NCBI GenBank assembly: GCA_944325105.1 | Contig: CALUYW010000008.1 | Location: 18,724 to 82,723, forward strand | Length of the DNA stretch: 64,000 nucleotides | Reading direction: 5' to 3' | Source of the DNA: Candidatus Gastranaerophilales bacterium | Lineage (GTDB): Bacteria > Cyanobacteriota > Vampirovibrionia > Gastranaerophilales > Gastranaerophilaceae | Shown here: positions 1-7,941 of the stretch, in pieces | Numbering within the stretch: the first letter of the stretch is position 1 | Layout of the letters: each line of letters starts with the position of its first letter | Notes under the pieces: model-generated | Database searches by the model: none | Told to the model about the DNA's origin: nothing | What the model saw: only the letters and a program-made list of their open reading frames with translations | Position numbers and translations under genes: made by a program

Positions 1-858
1 GGTGGCTCCCGAGCCTACTATTGCTCCAAAAAGCGAGCAGACAATGTTTCCAATACCTTGAGCCAGTACCATTTTGTTACCGTTGCATTTGGTTTTTGTC
101 AGGGAGTCCACTACAAGATTGGTTAAAAGGCTCTCAGACGAGCACACAACGGCAATAATCAAGGCAGGTATTATAAGAGTTTTTATGTTGGAAAAATCTG
201 CCTGAACAATCTGCGGAAGGTGTGAATTTACGCCCTGAACCGTTGGCAAATCAAGTCCGTAGGCTATTGTAATTATGGTAGTTACAACAAGAGCAAAAAT
301 TTGTGCGGGGATGATTTTTGTTATTGCTCTTGGTGTCCAAAAAATTAATGCCAAGGTTAAAATACCTGCAACAAGAGCATTTTCATTTATATTTAATAGT
401 GCCTTTGGCGCACTCTCAAGGGCAAGAGCGGGCGTTGCAAGTGTTTTTGCGCCTATAAAGGGATTGATTTGCAAGATTATAAGTATCATCCCGACTGCGT
501 TCATAAACCCTGAAATTACAGGATATGGGATGTATTTAACTATATCGATTAATTTTGTGCGAGAGATAATTATCTGAAAAATGCCTGATAAAAATATGAT
601 TGCAAAAAGTGCCTCAATATTTCCGTTTACAATAGCTAAAGCTGATGCGGTGACAATGGCCGCAGGGCCCGTGGGGCCTGATAAAAGCGGCTGGTTGCAA
701 CCAAACACTCCAACTAAAAAGCATAAAATAACAGCGCCCCATAATCCGCTTGCAGCGCCTACTCCGATTGCTACACCAAAAGCTAAGGCCTGAGGCAGCG
801 CTATTACCGCCCCTAAAAATCCTCCGGTTAAATCTCCTGACACTTTTAATTTTTTCAT
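1..858 (-). CDS. SulP-family anion permease, 3'-truncated by window edge
   Basis: An open frame of 286 codons runs from an ATG at 858 to base 1 without a stop, so only the N-terminal half to two thirds is present. The translation begins MKKLKVSGDLTGGFLGAVIA and continues with ALPQALAFGVAIGVGAASGLW and a GPTGPAA stretch, the pattern of the first transmembrane helices of SulP (SLC26-like) transporters, which move sulfate, bicarbonate or other anions across the inner membrane. The rest is a series of hydrophobic helices. A C-terminal STAS domain would lie outside the window. Substrate cannot be told from sequence. It is divergent from ilvB and the two share a 40-bp promoter region. The start codon lies only 11 nt from a TGGTATAAT extended -10 box and has no Shine-Dalgarno sequence, so the mRNA may be nearly leaderless. 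Confidence 0.85.
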   Translation of the reverse strand, partial: MKKLKVSGDLTGGFLGAVIALPQALAFGVAIGVGAASGLWGAVILCFLVGVFGCNQPLLSGPTGPAAIVTASALAIVNGNIEALFAIIFLSGIFQIIISRTKLIDIVKYIPYPVISGFMNAVGMILIILQINPFIGAKTLATPALALESAPKALLNINENALVAGILTLALIFWTPRAITKIIPAQIFALVVTTIITIAYGLDLPTVQGVNSHLPQIVQADFSNIKTLIIPALIIAVVCSSESLLTNLVVDSLTKTKCNGNKMVLAQGIGNIVCSLFGAIVGSGAT

Positions 859-860
859 AG

Positions 861-875
861 TATAATGCAATTATA
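861..875. promoter_or_regulatory. Divergent -10 boxes of sulP-like gene and ilvB
   Basis: TATAAT at 861-866 reads toward ilvB. Its reverse-strand counterpart at 870-875 (TGGTATAAT, an extended -10) reads toward the SulP gene. The two boxes together form a near-palindrome. The rightward promoter would give ilvB a short leader containing its ribosome binding site at about 886-893; the leftward one leaves almost no leader. -35 matches are poor on both sides. Confidence 0.5.
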
Positions 876-898
876 CCAAAAACTAACGGAGAGAAAAC

Positions 899-2614
899 AT
901 GGCTAAAGAAATGTTCACAGGCGCACAAATATTCCTTAAATCACTTGAAGCAGAGGGGGTTGATGAGATTTTCGGCTACCCTGGCGGCGTCATTTTGAAT
1001 ATTTATGAGGCATTATATAACCAAGATAAAATTAAACACTACTTGGTGCGCCACGAGCAAGCTGCAATTCACGCGGCAGAAGGTTATGCAAGAGTTTCGG
1101 GTCGTCCGGGCGTTGCACTTGTTACGTCAGGGCCTGGGGCATGTAACACTATAACAGGTATAGCGAACGCTTATTATGATGGCTATCCGCTTGTTGTATT
1201 TACTGGTCAGGTGTCAACCGAGCAGATAGGTAATGACGCTTTTCAAGAGGCTGATATAGTTGGCATTACGCGCTCTTGCTGCAAGCATAATTACCTTGTA
1301 AAAGATGTAAAAGATTTGGCAAGAATTATAAAAGAGGCATTTTACATTGCAACAACAGGCAAACCGGGCCCTGTTGTAATTGACATGCCAAAAGATATTT
1401 TAACTGCTAAAGCTGCTTTTGAATACCCGAAAGAAGTTAAGCTTGTCGGCTATAACCCAACGTACAAAGGCCACCCGCTGCAGATATCGAAGGCCCTTAA
1501 GCTTTTAAGAGAAGCTCAAAGACCTGTTATAATCTCAGGAGGCGGCGTGTTACAGGCAGGTGCTCATCATGAATTGACCAAGCTTGCACAGTTGCTTGAA
1601 ATGCCAGTGACGCACACTTTAATGGGTAAAGGAACATATCCTGAAAGTTCTCCCCAAAGTCTTGGTATGCTTGGTATGCACGGTAATTACTGGGCAAACT
1701 ATGCAGTAGTCCATGCCGATGTTATTTTTGCAGTAGGTACAAGATTTAATGATAGGATTACCGGCTGCCTTAAACGCTTTGCAAGAGATTCTCAGGTAAT
1801 CCACGTTGATATTGACCCTTGTTCAATTTCAAAAAATGTTAAGGTAGATATTCCAATCGTTGGTGATGCTAAAAATGTTCTTAGTACAATGATAAAAGAG
1901 CTTTCATCAAAACCCTTTACCATCGACCATGAAGCTAAAGAAAAGTGGCTCAAGCAAATCGACGAATGGAAGCAAAAAAGAGCAATTCCCGAGTGCCCGT
2001 CAGATAAGCTCAGTGCAGTTAAGGTTATTGAGACAATTTATGAATACACAAAAGCCTTTAAACCTATTGTTTGCACGGAAGTCGGGCAACACCAAATGTG
2101 GTGCGCTCAGATGTTTAAGTTTGATGAGCCAAGACACTTTATTACATCGGGTGGTTTAGGCACTATGGGTTTTGGCTTCCCTGCTGCAATGGGTGCTGCC
2201 GTTGCGGATAAAAACGCACTTGTTCTAAATATCGCAGGCGACGGCTCAATTCAGATGAATATTCAAGAGCTTGCAACCTGCATGGACTACGGCTTAAAGG
2301 TAATTAACTGCGTTATAAATAACGGCTATCTCGGTATGGTTCGTCAGTGGCAGGAAAAACTCTTTAATAAACACTACAGTGAGACAAAAATCTCTGCTCC
2401 GGATTTTGTAAAATTAGCGCAAGCGTATGGCGCAAAGGGTATAAGGGTAGAAAAAGAAGAAGATATTATACCTGCACTAAAAGAGGCCATGGAGTCAAAT
2501 TGCTCCGTGTTTATTGATTTTGTCGTAGAAAATTTTGAGATGGTTTATCCTTGGGTGCTTGCAGGGCAGCCATTGAACAAGGTTTTACTGTCAAATGACC
2601 AGAAAGTTTGCTAG
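899..2614 (+). CDS. ilvB: Acetolactate synthase large (catalytic) subunit
   Basis: This enzyme condenses two pyruvates (or pyruvate with 2-oxobutyrate) in the first common step of valine, leucine and isoleucine synthesis. The 571-residue length is normal. The thiamine-diphosphate activating glutamate lies in VRHEQAAIHAAEGYA near residue 52. The cofactor/Mg-binding motif starts at GDGSIQMN near residue 447 and ends VINN about 27 residues on. The start is supported by ACGGAGAG about 6 nt upstream. The small subunit ilvN follows 8 nt after the stop. No ilvC or ilvD lies in the window, so the rest of the pathway must be elsewhere. Confidence 0.97.
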   Translation: MAKEMFTGAQIFLKSLEAEGVDEIFGYPGGVILNIYEALYNQDKIKHYLVRHEQAAIHAAEGYARVSGRPGVALVTSGPGACNTITGIANAYYDGYPLVVFTGQVSTEQIGNDAFQEADIVGITRSCCKHNYLVKDVKDLARIIKEAFYIATTGKPGPVVIDMPKDILTAKAAFEYPKEVKLVGYNPTYKGHPLQISKALKLLREAQRPVIISGGGVLQAGAHHELTKLAQLLEMPVTHTLMGKGTYPESSPQSLGMLGMHGNYWANYAVVHADVIFAVGTRFNDRITGCLKRFARDSQVIHVDIDPCSISKNVKVDIPIVGDAKNVLSTMIKELSSKPFTIDHEAKEKWLKQIDEWKQKRAIPECPSDKLSAVKVIETIYEYTKAFKPIVCTEVGQHQMWCAQMFKFDEPRHFITSGGLGTMGFGFPAAMGAAVADKNALVLNIAGDGSIQMNIQELATCMDYGLKVINCVINNGYLGMVRQWQEKLFNKHYSETKISAPDFVKLAQAYGAKGIRVEKEEDIIPALKEAMESNCSVFIDFVVENFEMVYPWVLAGQPLNKVLLSNDQKVC

Positions 2615-2622
2615 GAGAGATT

Positions 2623-3102
2623 ATGAGTACATTACATACAATATCTATTTTGGTTACAAATGAAGCAGGCGTATTGTCGCGCGTTGTAGACTTGTTTTCA
2701 GGTCGCGGATATAACATTGAAAGCCTTACCGTTGCTCCTACAATTGACAGAAACTACTCAAAAATAACAATTACTACGGTTGCAACTCAAGAGGCAATTG
2801 AGCAAATCTGCAAACAACTCCACAGGCTGATTCCCGTTCTTAAAGTGTCTGATTTATCTGTAAATGAGGCAATAGAGCGTGAGATTGTTATGATTAAAAT
2901 TCAGCCTAAAGATGAAGATGCGGATAAAATCTTAAGAATAGCTGAAGTTACGGGCGCTAAAGTTATCGATATTACCGATAAAACCTATACGCTTCAGATA
3001 GTTGATGATGAAAAACAAATACAGGCTTTAATTGAGCTGATTAAACCATACGGTTACAAAGATTTTGTAAGAAGCGGTAAAGTCGCTCTGTCAAGAAGTT
3101 AG
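2623..3102 (+). CDS. ilvN: Acetolactate synthase small (regulatory) subunit
   Basis: The 159-residue product starts [20 protein letters not shown], an ACT domain (about residues 5-75) followed by the C-terminal ALS small-subunit domain. This subunit binds valine, confers feedback inhibition and stimulates the catalytic subunit IlvB. I chose the ATG at 2623, not an in-frame TTG at 2608, because AGGAGAG precedes it at proper spacing and the alternative start would lie inside ilvB. It forms a two-gene operon with ilvB. Its stop overlaps the stop of convergent panD by 4 bp. Confidence 0.95.
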   Translation: MSTLHTISILVTNEAGVLSRVVDLFSGRGYNIESLTVAPTIDRNYSKITITTVATQEAIEQICKQLHRLIPVLKVSDLSVNEAIEREIVMIKIQPKDEDADKILRIAEVTGAKVIDITDKTYTLQIVDDEKQIQALIELIKPYGYKDFVRSGKVALSRS

Positions 3103-3446
3103 ATGATTTTATTATTCTCATCGACATGAACAATGCTGGGGCTGAATGTTTCAGATTCTTGTTCGTTTAATATTGCATAGGCGACGATTATTACTTTGTC
3201 GCCTTTTTGAACTTTTCTTGCAGCAGCGCCGTTTAGGCAAACTACTCCTGAGTTTTCTTCACCCTCGATTACATATGTTGAAAATCTCTCACCGTTGTTT
3301 ATATCGAGAATTTCTACTTTTTGACCGACTTTAATTTTTGAAGCCTTAAGGAGGGCTTTATCTATTGTTATTGAGCCTACATAGTTGAGATTAGCATCGG
3401 TTACTGTAGCTCTGTGTATTTTTGCGTATAAAAATTCCATTAACAT
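3099..3446 (-). CDS. panD: Aspartate 1-decarboxylase precursor
   Basis: PanD converts aspartate to beta-alanine for pantothenate and CoA synthesis. It is made as an inactive pro-enzyme that cuts itself at a Gly-Ser bond to create the pyruvoyl cofactor. The bond is visible in NYVGSITID: with the ATG at 3446 it is Gly24-Ser25, the usual family numbering, which supports this start over the ATG at 3440. The 115-residue length fits the family. No clear Shine-Dalgarno sequence is seen. It converges on ilvN with a 4-bp overlap of stops. Confidence 0.95.
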   Translation of the reverse strand: MLMEFLYAKIHRATVTDANLNYVGSITIDKALLKASKIKVGQKVEILDINNGERFSTYVIEGEENSGVVCLNGAAARKVQKGDKVIIVAYAILNEQESETFSPSIVHVDENNKII

Positions 3447-3653
3447 AGCTCAACTATTGTAGCAGAAAAATAAAAATCAAACATAAAAAAAACTGACCCA
3501 AAGAGCCAGTAAATTTACCACATATTAGAGAGAGGAATTAGAGAGAAAACTTTATGAAACTTATTTTTCATATTATCTTTACACCCTTACTATTCCCTCA
3601 ACAATTTTTTTTATAACAATTCGAGTGATTTTATTTACATTTCTTTACAAAAG
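3447..3653. other. Intergenic stretch between panD and mnmE
   Basis: About 200 AT-rich bases hold no credible ORF. A purine-rich GAGAGAGGAATTAGAGAGA segment near 3530-3546 and an imperfect ACTG/CAGT hairpin near 3492-3512 are the only structures seen. No proper terminator for mnmE was identified here. Confidence 0.4.
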
Positions 3654-4982
3654 TTATTTGCCTATGCAGAAATTCTCGAAAATATTATTTAAAATATTGT
3701 CTGTAATAACCTCTCCGCTGATTTCTCCAAGGTTTGTAACTGCAGCTTTAAGGTCAATGCTTATAAGGTCTTGCAGCTCTTGAGCCTTAGCGCCGATAAG
3801 AGCATTGTTAAGCGCTTCAAGGGAGAGTCTGAGGCAGTGCTGGTGTCTTTGATTTGTCAAAAACTCGCTCTCTGCAGGGTTTAGCCCTATAATTTCTTTA
3901 TAAATTCTTTTTTTCAATTCCTCAATGCCGTCGCCCGTTAGCGAGCTTATTGATATTTCATTGTCAGCTTTTTTGTTGTCACTAATGTCACTTTTTGTTT
4001 TTATGATTATATGTTTTTTGTCTTTTGCAAGGGCAAAAATTTCTTTGTCTTCTTTTTTGATGCCTTCTGTGCCGTCATAAAGACAAAGAACAATGTCTGA
4101 GTCGTCAATTGCTGATTTTGACTGCTCTATGCCTATTTTTTCCACTTTGTCGGTGTTATTTTCTCTAATACCGGCGGTATCAATAAGAGTAGCTGAAATG
4201 CCCTCTATTTCAAGAGTTTCTGTGATTGTATCTCTGGTTGTGCCTTCAATTTCAGTAACAATTGCCCTGTCGATATTTAAAAGTTTATTAAAAAGCGAGG
4301 ACTTGCCCGCGTTTGGTCTGCCTGCGATGGCTATTTTTATACCTTGTCTTAAAATATTGTGCATGCGGGCGTTTTTTAAAATATCATTAATTTCGTCAAT
4401 CGCACTTTGGGTTTTTTCAATAATTTCTTCATATTCAACTTCTGCAACATCTTCAGGAAAATCAAGAGAGGCAATGATTTTACCTAAAATTGATGAAATT
4501 TCATCTTTTATTTTTTCAATTTTTACCTTAAGTGCACCTGATAGGTTGTTTGCCGCCCCCTGAGCTGATTTTTGAGTTTTTGCGTTAATTAAATCAAGCA
4601 CGGCCTCAGCTTGAGATAGGTCAATTTTGTGATTTAGAAATGCTCTTTTTGTAAATTCGCCCCTCTGGGCCAGCCTTGCACCGTTTTCAAGAACTATGTT
4701 TAAAATTTCATTTATTATAACAGGCGAGCCGTGGGTTTGAATTTCTGCTACATTTTCTCCTGTGTAGCTTTTAGGTGCTACAAAGGGCAGGACAATTACC
4801 TCATCGATTTTTTTGCCGTCTTTTACTATCCAGCCGTGGTTAATCACCTCGGGGATAATTTTTTTGCTGAAAATTTTTTGTACAATTTCTATGGAGTTAT
4901 CTCCGCTAATTCTGATAACACCTATCCCTCCTGTGCTTATGGGGGTAGCTATAGCGCATATTGTATCAAATGAGTAATTCAT
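3654..4982 (-). CDS. mnmE: tRNA uridine-5-carboxymethylaminomethyl modification GTPase
   Basis: MnmE works with MnmG to put the cmnm5 group on U34 of tRNAs reading split codon boxes. At 442 residues it is full length. In order, the N-terminal tetrahydrofolate-binding domain (about 1-118) precedes a helical domain carrying the inserted G domain, with GRPNAGKSS (G1, near 220), GTTRD (G2), DTAGI (G3) and TKSD (G4). The protein ends CIGK, the C-terminal tetrapeptide whose Cys is needed for modification. A TATTAT -10 box lies just 6 nt before the ATG and no Shine-Dalgarno is present. Divergent from yidC. Confidence 0.96.
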   Translation of the reverse strand: MNYSFDTICAIATPISTGGIGVIRISGDNSIEIVQKIFSKKIIPEVINHGWIVKDGKKIDEVIVLPFVAPKSYTGENVAEIQTHGSPVIINEILNIVLENGARLAQRGEFTKRAFLNHKIDLSQAEAVLDLINAKTQKSAQGAANNLSGALKVKIEKIKDEISSILGKIIASLDFPEDVAEVEYEEIIEKTQSAIDEINDILKNARMHNILRQGIKIAIAGRPNAGKSSLFNKLLNIDRAIVTEIEGTTRDTITETLEIEGISATLIDTAGIRENNTDKVEKIGIEQSKSAIDDSDIVLCLYDGTEGIKKEDKEIFALAKDKKHIIIKTKSDISDNKKADNEISISSLTGDGIEELKKRIYKEIIGLNPAESEFLTNQRHQHCLRLSLEALNNALIGAKAQELQDLISIDLKAAVTNLGEISGEVITDNILNNIFENFCIGK

Positions 4983-4988
4983 ATATGA

Positions 4989-4994
4989 ATAATA
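4989..4994 (-). promoter_or_regulatory. -10 box of mnmE, leaderless arrangement
   Basis: TATTAT on the minus strand stands 6 nt before the mnmE ATG at 4982. Transcription starting about 7 nt after the box would begin at or next to the start codon. Confidence 0.4.
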
Positions 4995-5057
4995 TCATGT
5001 TTAATGTAAAATTAAAATTATAAGCGCCCGATTGGGCATGACAATATAGGAGAGAAT

Positions 5058-6143
5058 ATGGATTTTGTAGGATTTACCCTTTCAATATTGCAAGCGCTGG
5101 CTAAAATTGCCGGTAACTGGGGTCTTGCGATTATACTTTTGACAATAATAGTAAGAGCGTGCATGTGGCCATCAAGCATATCTCAGCAACGCTCTATGCG
5201 CTCTATGCAGCTTTTGCAGCCTAAAATGAAAGCTATTCAGGACAGATACAAAAGTAATCCTGAGATGATGCAGCAAAAGATGATGGAGTTTTATAAAGAG
5301 CACAAATTTAACCCGATGGCAGGTTGCTTACCGCTGTTATTGCAGTTGCCGATATTTATTCTTTTATACACCGCGCTTATGAGCCCTCAGTTTATACAAC
5401 AGGCGGGAGATGCGAGCTTTTTATTTATAAAAAGACTTGATGCAACTATTAAAAGTACCGCCGGCAGGTCTTTTGACGGCAAGTTTGTTGCAGGGCCTTA
5501 CGATACATTTACTGCGGGTAAAACTGCTACAGTATACATTGGTGACAAGGTTATAAATGATGTTAAAATCAGCCGTCCGACAAAAGCTATAACTGTTCAG
5601 GGCGATATTAAACCTAATCAAAACTTTGACCTTAAAATGTACCCTGATAGCCTAAACCTAAGCTTTGCCGAGCTTAAAGAAATTACAAAAGCTGAAGTTA
5701 ATGTAATAGATAATCAAACAAAAGAAACGGAAAAAGTAACATTTACGCCTATGGATAATATTCTTGTCGCAAATGTTCAAACGGCGCAAGTCCAAAGTTC
5801 CGTGCATTATGATGTTATAGTTCTTGTGCTGCTTTTTGCACTTACTATGTGGGTTTCTCAAAAAGTAATGATGCAAACGCAAAAAGGTGCTCAACAAGAC
5901 CCGACACAGCAGGCGATACAAAAGTCTATGGGCACTGTAATGCCTCTTATGATAGGTTTAACTTTTGTGTTTATTCCAATTCCTGCAGGCGTTCTTTTGT
6001 ACCTTGTAACAAGTAATGTTTTCCAAATTGTTCAAACTGTTATTATTAACAAGCAGCTTGATAAAGAAGATGAAAAGAAAAAGACTTCTGCTTCAGGTGA
6101 CATAGATGGCGCCAAAAAAATAGAGGCTAAAGAAGTTAAATAG
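5058..6143 (+). CDS. yidC: YidC/Oxa1-family membrane protein insertase
   Basis: YidC inserts and folds inner-membrane proteins alone or with Sec. The 361-residue protein has the Oxa1 core: GNWGLAIILLTIIVRACMWP early on, the cytoplasmic QPKMKAIQDRY/NPMAGCLPLLLQLPIF coiled-coil and helix, and C-terminal membrane segments ending with PAGVLLYLVTSNVFQIVQ. There is no N-terminal periplasmic P1 domain of the enterobacterial kind. Instead about 125 mostly polar residues (about 125-250) are inserted between the second and third core helices, as I recall from cyanobacterial YidC. AGGAGAG lies just upstream of the ATG. A strong terminator follows. It is head-to-head with mnmE. Confidence 0.93.
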   Translation: MDFVGFTLSILQALAKIAGNWGLAIILLTIIVRACMWPSSISQQRSMRSMQLLQPKMKAIQDRYKSNPEMMQQKMMEFYKEHKFNPMAGCLPLLLQLPIFILLYTALMSPQFIQQAGDASFLFIKRLDATIKSTAGRSFDGKFVAGPYDTFTAGKTATVYIGDKVINDVKISRPTKAITVQGDIKPNQNFDLKMYPDSLNLSFAELKEITKAEVNVIDNQTKETEKVTFTPMDNILVANVQTAQVQSSVHYDVIVLVLLFALTMWVSQKVMMQTQKGAQQDPTQQAIQKSMGTVMPLMIGLTFVFIPIPAGVLLYLVTSNVFQIVQTVIINKQLDKEDEKKKTSASGDIDGAKKIEAKEVK

Positions 6144-6160
6144 AATATGAATAATATTTT

Positions 6161-6189
6161 AAAACCGACCTTTTTAGGGTCGGTTTTTT
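6161..6189 (+). terminator. Intrinsic terminator of yidC
   Basis: AACCGACC and GGTCGGTT form an 8-bp stem followed by six T residues, 18 nt after the yidC stop. Confidence 0.85.
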
Positions 6190-6369
6190 GTCGCTTAAAA
6201 TTTCTTAATAATTTTATTGTGTAAGGCAATTTTAAAATAGAAAAAAACTTTATTAAAGAGTAAGGGAATTCAAATTAAAAGGAAGAACAAAATAAGATAT
6301 ACTGCAAATTTTTGCAGAAATCTTGAATAAAAAAGAACTATTTACTCTCTCTTAATATCCTCGTGTTTT
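6190..6369. other. Non-coding AT-rich stretch with small hairpin
   Basis: No credible ORF. It holds a TATACT box at 6298-6303 on the plus strand and a CTGCAAATTTTTGCAG hairpin at 6302-6317. These could belong to a short plus-strand transcript ending at the hairpin at 6370-6400. Confidence 0.3.
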
Positions 6370-6400
6370 AAATGTTTGTCTATGACAAACATTTTTTTTA
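6370..6400 (+). terminator. Orphan plus-strand terminator-like hairpin
   Basis: AAATGTTTGTC (6370-6380) pairs perfectly with GACAAACATTT (6384-6394) and is followed by a T run. The T tract is on the plus strand, yet yidC already has its own terminator 200 bp upstream and the sigma gene reads the other way. It may end an unannotated small RNA or act weakly for the minus strand. Confidence 0.5.
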
Positions 6401-6402
6401 TG

Positions 6403-6654
6403 AGCGAAGCTTGAATGTCAGCGCGACTGCGCGACATGAAAGCGAGCGAATCTAAAGGATGTGAGCAAGTGTACAGCGCCGATGAGGCGGTGGATACTTG
6501 CGACACTGGACTAAGCGAAGCTTGAATGTCAGCGCGACTGCGCGACATGAAAGCGAGCGAATCTAAAGGATGTGAGCAAGTGTACAGCGCCGATGAGGCG
6601 GTGGATACTTGCGACACTGGACTAAGCGAAGCTTGAATGTCAGCGCGACTGCGC
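6403..6654. repeat. GC-rich 111-bp tandem repeat, 2.3 copies
   Basis: Copies start at 6403, 6514 and 6625 (each at AGCGAAGCTTGAATGTCAGC). The first two are identical over the full 111-bp period and the third stops after 30 bp. The period is 37 codons, so the minus strand carries an open frame of repeated peptide, but the composition and lack of signals argue against a gene. Each unit can fold: TGTC.GCGC..GCGCGACA near the start, and GCAAGT..CGCC..GGCG..ACTTGC in the middle. GC content is well above the flanks. The array ends 8 bp short of the sigma-factor stop codon. It looks like a mobile or structural repeat, of no known family. Confidence 0.9.
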
Positions 6655-6662
6655 AAATAACG

Positions 6663-7490
6663 CTAAATAATCGACTTATTCATTCTCTCTGAGCGCTTAG
6701 CGCTTAGAATGTTTCTTAATTTCATGATAGCTTGCGCATGCAATTGGCAAACGCGAGATTCTGAAACATTTATAGCTTCACCTATTTCTTTTAGGGTCAT
6801 GTTTTCATGATAATAGAACACAAGCAGCATTCTCTCGCGCTCAGGGAGTTTTTTAAGCGCTGCCTCAAGCTCTCTTTTAGCGTCTTTTTTTTCAACTTCT
6901 TCTTCGGGTCGGGCAGAGTTTTTATCCTCAATTGTGTCAATGATTTCAACACTGTCTTCGCCCGTGCCTTTTTTGTCATAGATTGAATCTACTGATGTAT
7001 CTGAAGCCAGAATTTCTTCAACTTTTTCTTTTTCTAAGCCCATGACATCTGCTATTTCTTTTGTTGTTGCAGCTCTGCCAAGCTCTTGTTTAAGTCTTTC
7101 TGCAGTCAGTTTTACGTCTTTAATTTTCTTTCTTATTGTACGCGGTAGCCAGTCTGATGAGCGGATTCTGTCTATTATAGAACCTCTTATTCTCATAAGG
7201 GCGTATGTTTCAAACTTTGCTCCTTTGTTTGGAGAAAATTTTTCAATAGCGTCTATAAGGCCTTCAACACCATAGCTTGCAATATCTTCGTAAGAAAAAC
7301 TCGGGGGTAAATTTACCTTAACACGCCCTATTACATAGCGAGTAAGGTAAATATACTGTACAATTAACTTGTCGCGCACGACTTTGTTCGTACGGTCAAC
7401 ATAATATTCTTCCCAAAGCGCTTTAAGCTCTTGGTCGGATAATCTGACTATTTTTTTGTATGAATCGACCTCAATGTTTTCCTGAGTCAT
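6663..7490 (-). CDS. FliA/WhiG-type (sigma-28) RNA polymerase sigma factor
   Basis: The 275-residue protein has the layout of group 3 sigma factors. Region 2 includes FSYEDIASYGVEGLIDAIEKF and FETYALMRIRGSIIDRIRSSDWLPRTIR (about 68-125), the FliA/WhiG signature. Region 3 spans about 125-175. Region 4 contains LPERERMLLVFYYHENMTLKEIG and the SRVCQLHAQA recognition helix near the C terminus. Such factors direct motility, development or stress genes. No flagellar structural gene is in the window, so the regulon is unknown; a PilZ protein lies 6 kb away. An inverted repeat lies about 150 bp upstream. The GC-rich repeat begins 8 bp after the stop. Confidence 0.9.
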   Translation of the reverse strand: MTQENIEVDSYKKIVRLSDQELKALWEEYYVDRTNKVVRDKLIVQYIYLTRYVIGRVKVNLPPSFSYEDIASYGVEGLIDAIEKFSPNKGAKFETYALMRIRGSIIDRIRSSDWLPRTIRKKIKDVKLTAERLKQELGRAATTKEIADVMGLEKEKVEEILASDTSVDSIYDKKGTGEDSVEIIDTIEDKNSARPEEEVEKKDAKRELEAALKKLPERERMLLVFYYHENMTLKEIGEAINVSESRVCQLHAQAIMKLRNILSAKRSERMNKSII

Positions 7491-7632
7491 TTCAGTATAT
7501 ATCCCAAGTCCTATTTTAACAATATTGTCATTTAATCTTGGTTATTTGACATCATATATCTATATGAAAACACTCTTTTTTATTCGCTTTATCGGATGAT
7601 GTTGAGGCAAATGGAATTAAGTAGAATAAAAC

Positions 7633-7652
7633 TTGTTACAAATGCGTAACAA
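7633..7652. promoter_or_regulatory. Inverted repeat upstream of sigma factor gene
   Basis: TTGTTAC and GTAACAA are perfect 7-bp arms around a 6-bp spacer, 143-162 bp upstream of the sigma start and just after the rqcP end. It could be an operator. Chance occurrence in AT-rich DNA is possible. Confidence 0.3.
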
Positions 7653-7669
7653 ATTAAATATCCCTAATC

Positions 7670-7686
7670 AGCCGCTTTATGCGGCT
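7670..7686 (-). terminator. Hairpin after pfkB-like/rqcP operon
   Basis: AGCCGC and GCGGCT form a 6-bp stem 7 bp beyond the rqcP stop. The minus-strand side lacks a T run, so termination efficiency is doubtful. Confidence 0.45.
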
Positions 7687-7692
7687 CTTCTT

Positions 7693-7941
7693 TTATAGGG
7701 TTATTTCTTCGTACAGTTCGGGAGCCTGATTTATAGATACATTTCCTTCGGGTACTTTCAGAATGCGAACTTTTTTTATTGTATCTTTAAATTCAATTGT
7801 TATGATATCCCCTGCTTTTACTGTCTTAGCAGGCTTTGCGGGGTTGTCATTTACAAATACTCTGGCACTTTCGCACACAGAGTTTGCAACCGTTCTTCTT
7901 TTAATTAATCTTGATACTTTTAAAAATTTATCCAGCCGCAT
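7693..7941 (-). CDS. rqcP: S4-domain RNA-binding protein, RqcP-like
   Basis: The 82-residue protein opens MRLDKFLKVSRLIKRRT, nearly identical to the start of the Bacillus RqcP (YabO) family, and is almost entirely one S4 RNA-binding domain (about 1-60). In Bacillus RqcP helps RqcH elongate C-terminal alanine tails on nascent chains stuck in the 50S subunit during ribosome quality control. No rqcH lies nearby. Its start lies inside the upstream PfkB gene (14-bp overlap), so the two are translationally coupled. Hsp15-type proteins share the fold, but the N-terminal match favours RqcP. Confidence 0.85.
   Translation of the reverse strand: MRLDKFLKVSRLIKRRTVANSVCESARVFVNDNPAKPAKTVKAGDIITIEFKDTIKKVRILKVPEGNVSINQAPELYEEITL

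Noticed and set aside
275..793. Plus-strand open frames antisense to the SulP gene
   Set aside because: They lie wholly inside a strong minus-strand SulP gene, lack start signals and have no recognisable domain.
6342..6656. Minus-strand 104-codon frame across the GC-rich repeats
   Set aside because: It exists only because the 111-bp period is divisible by 3; the peptide repeats with the DNA and there is no ribosome binding site or family match.
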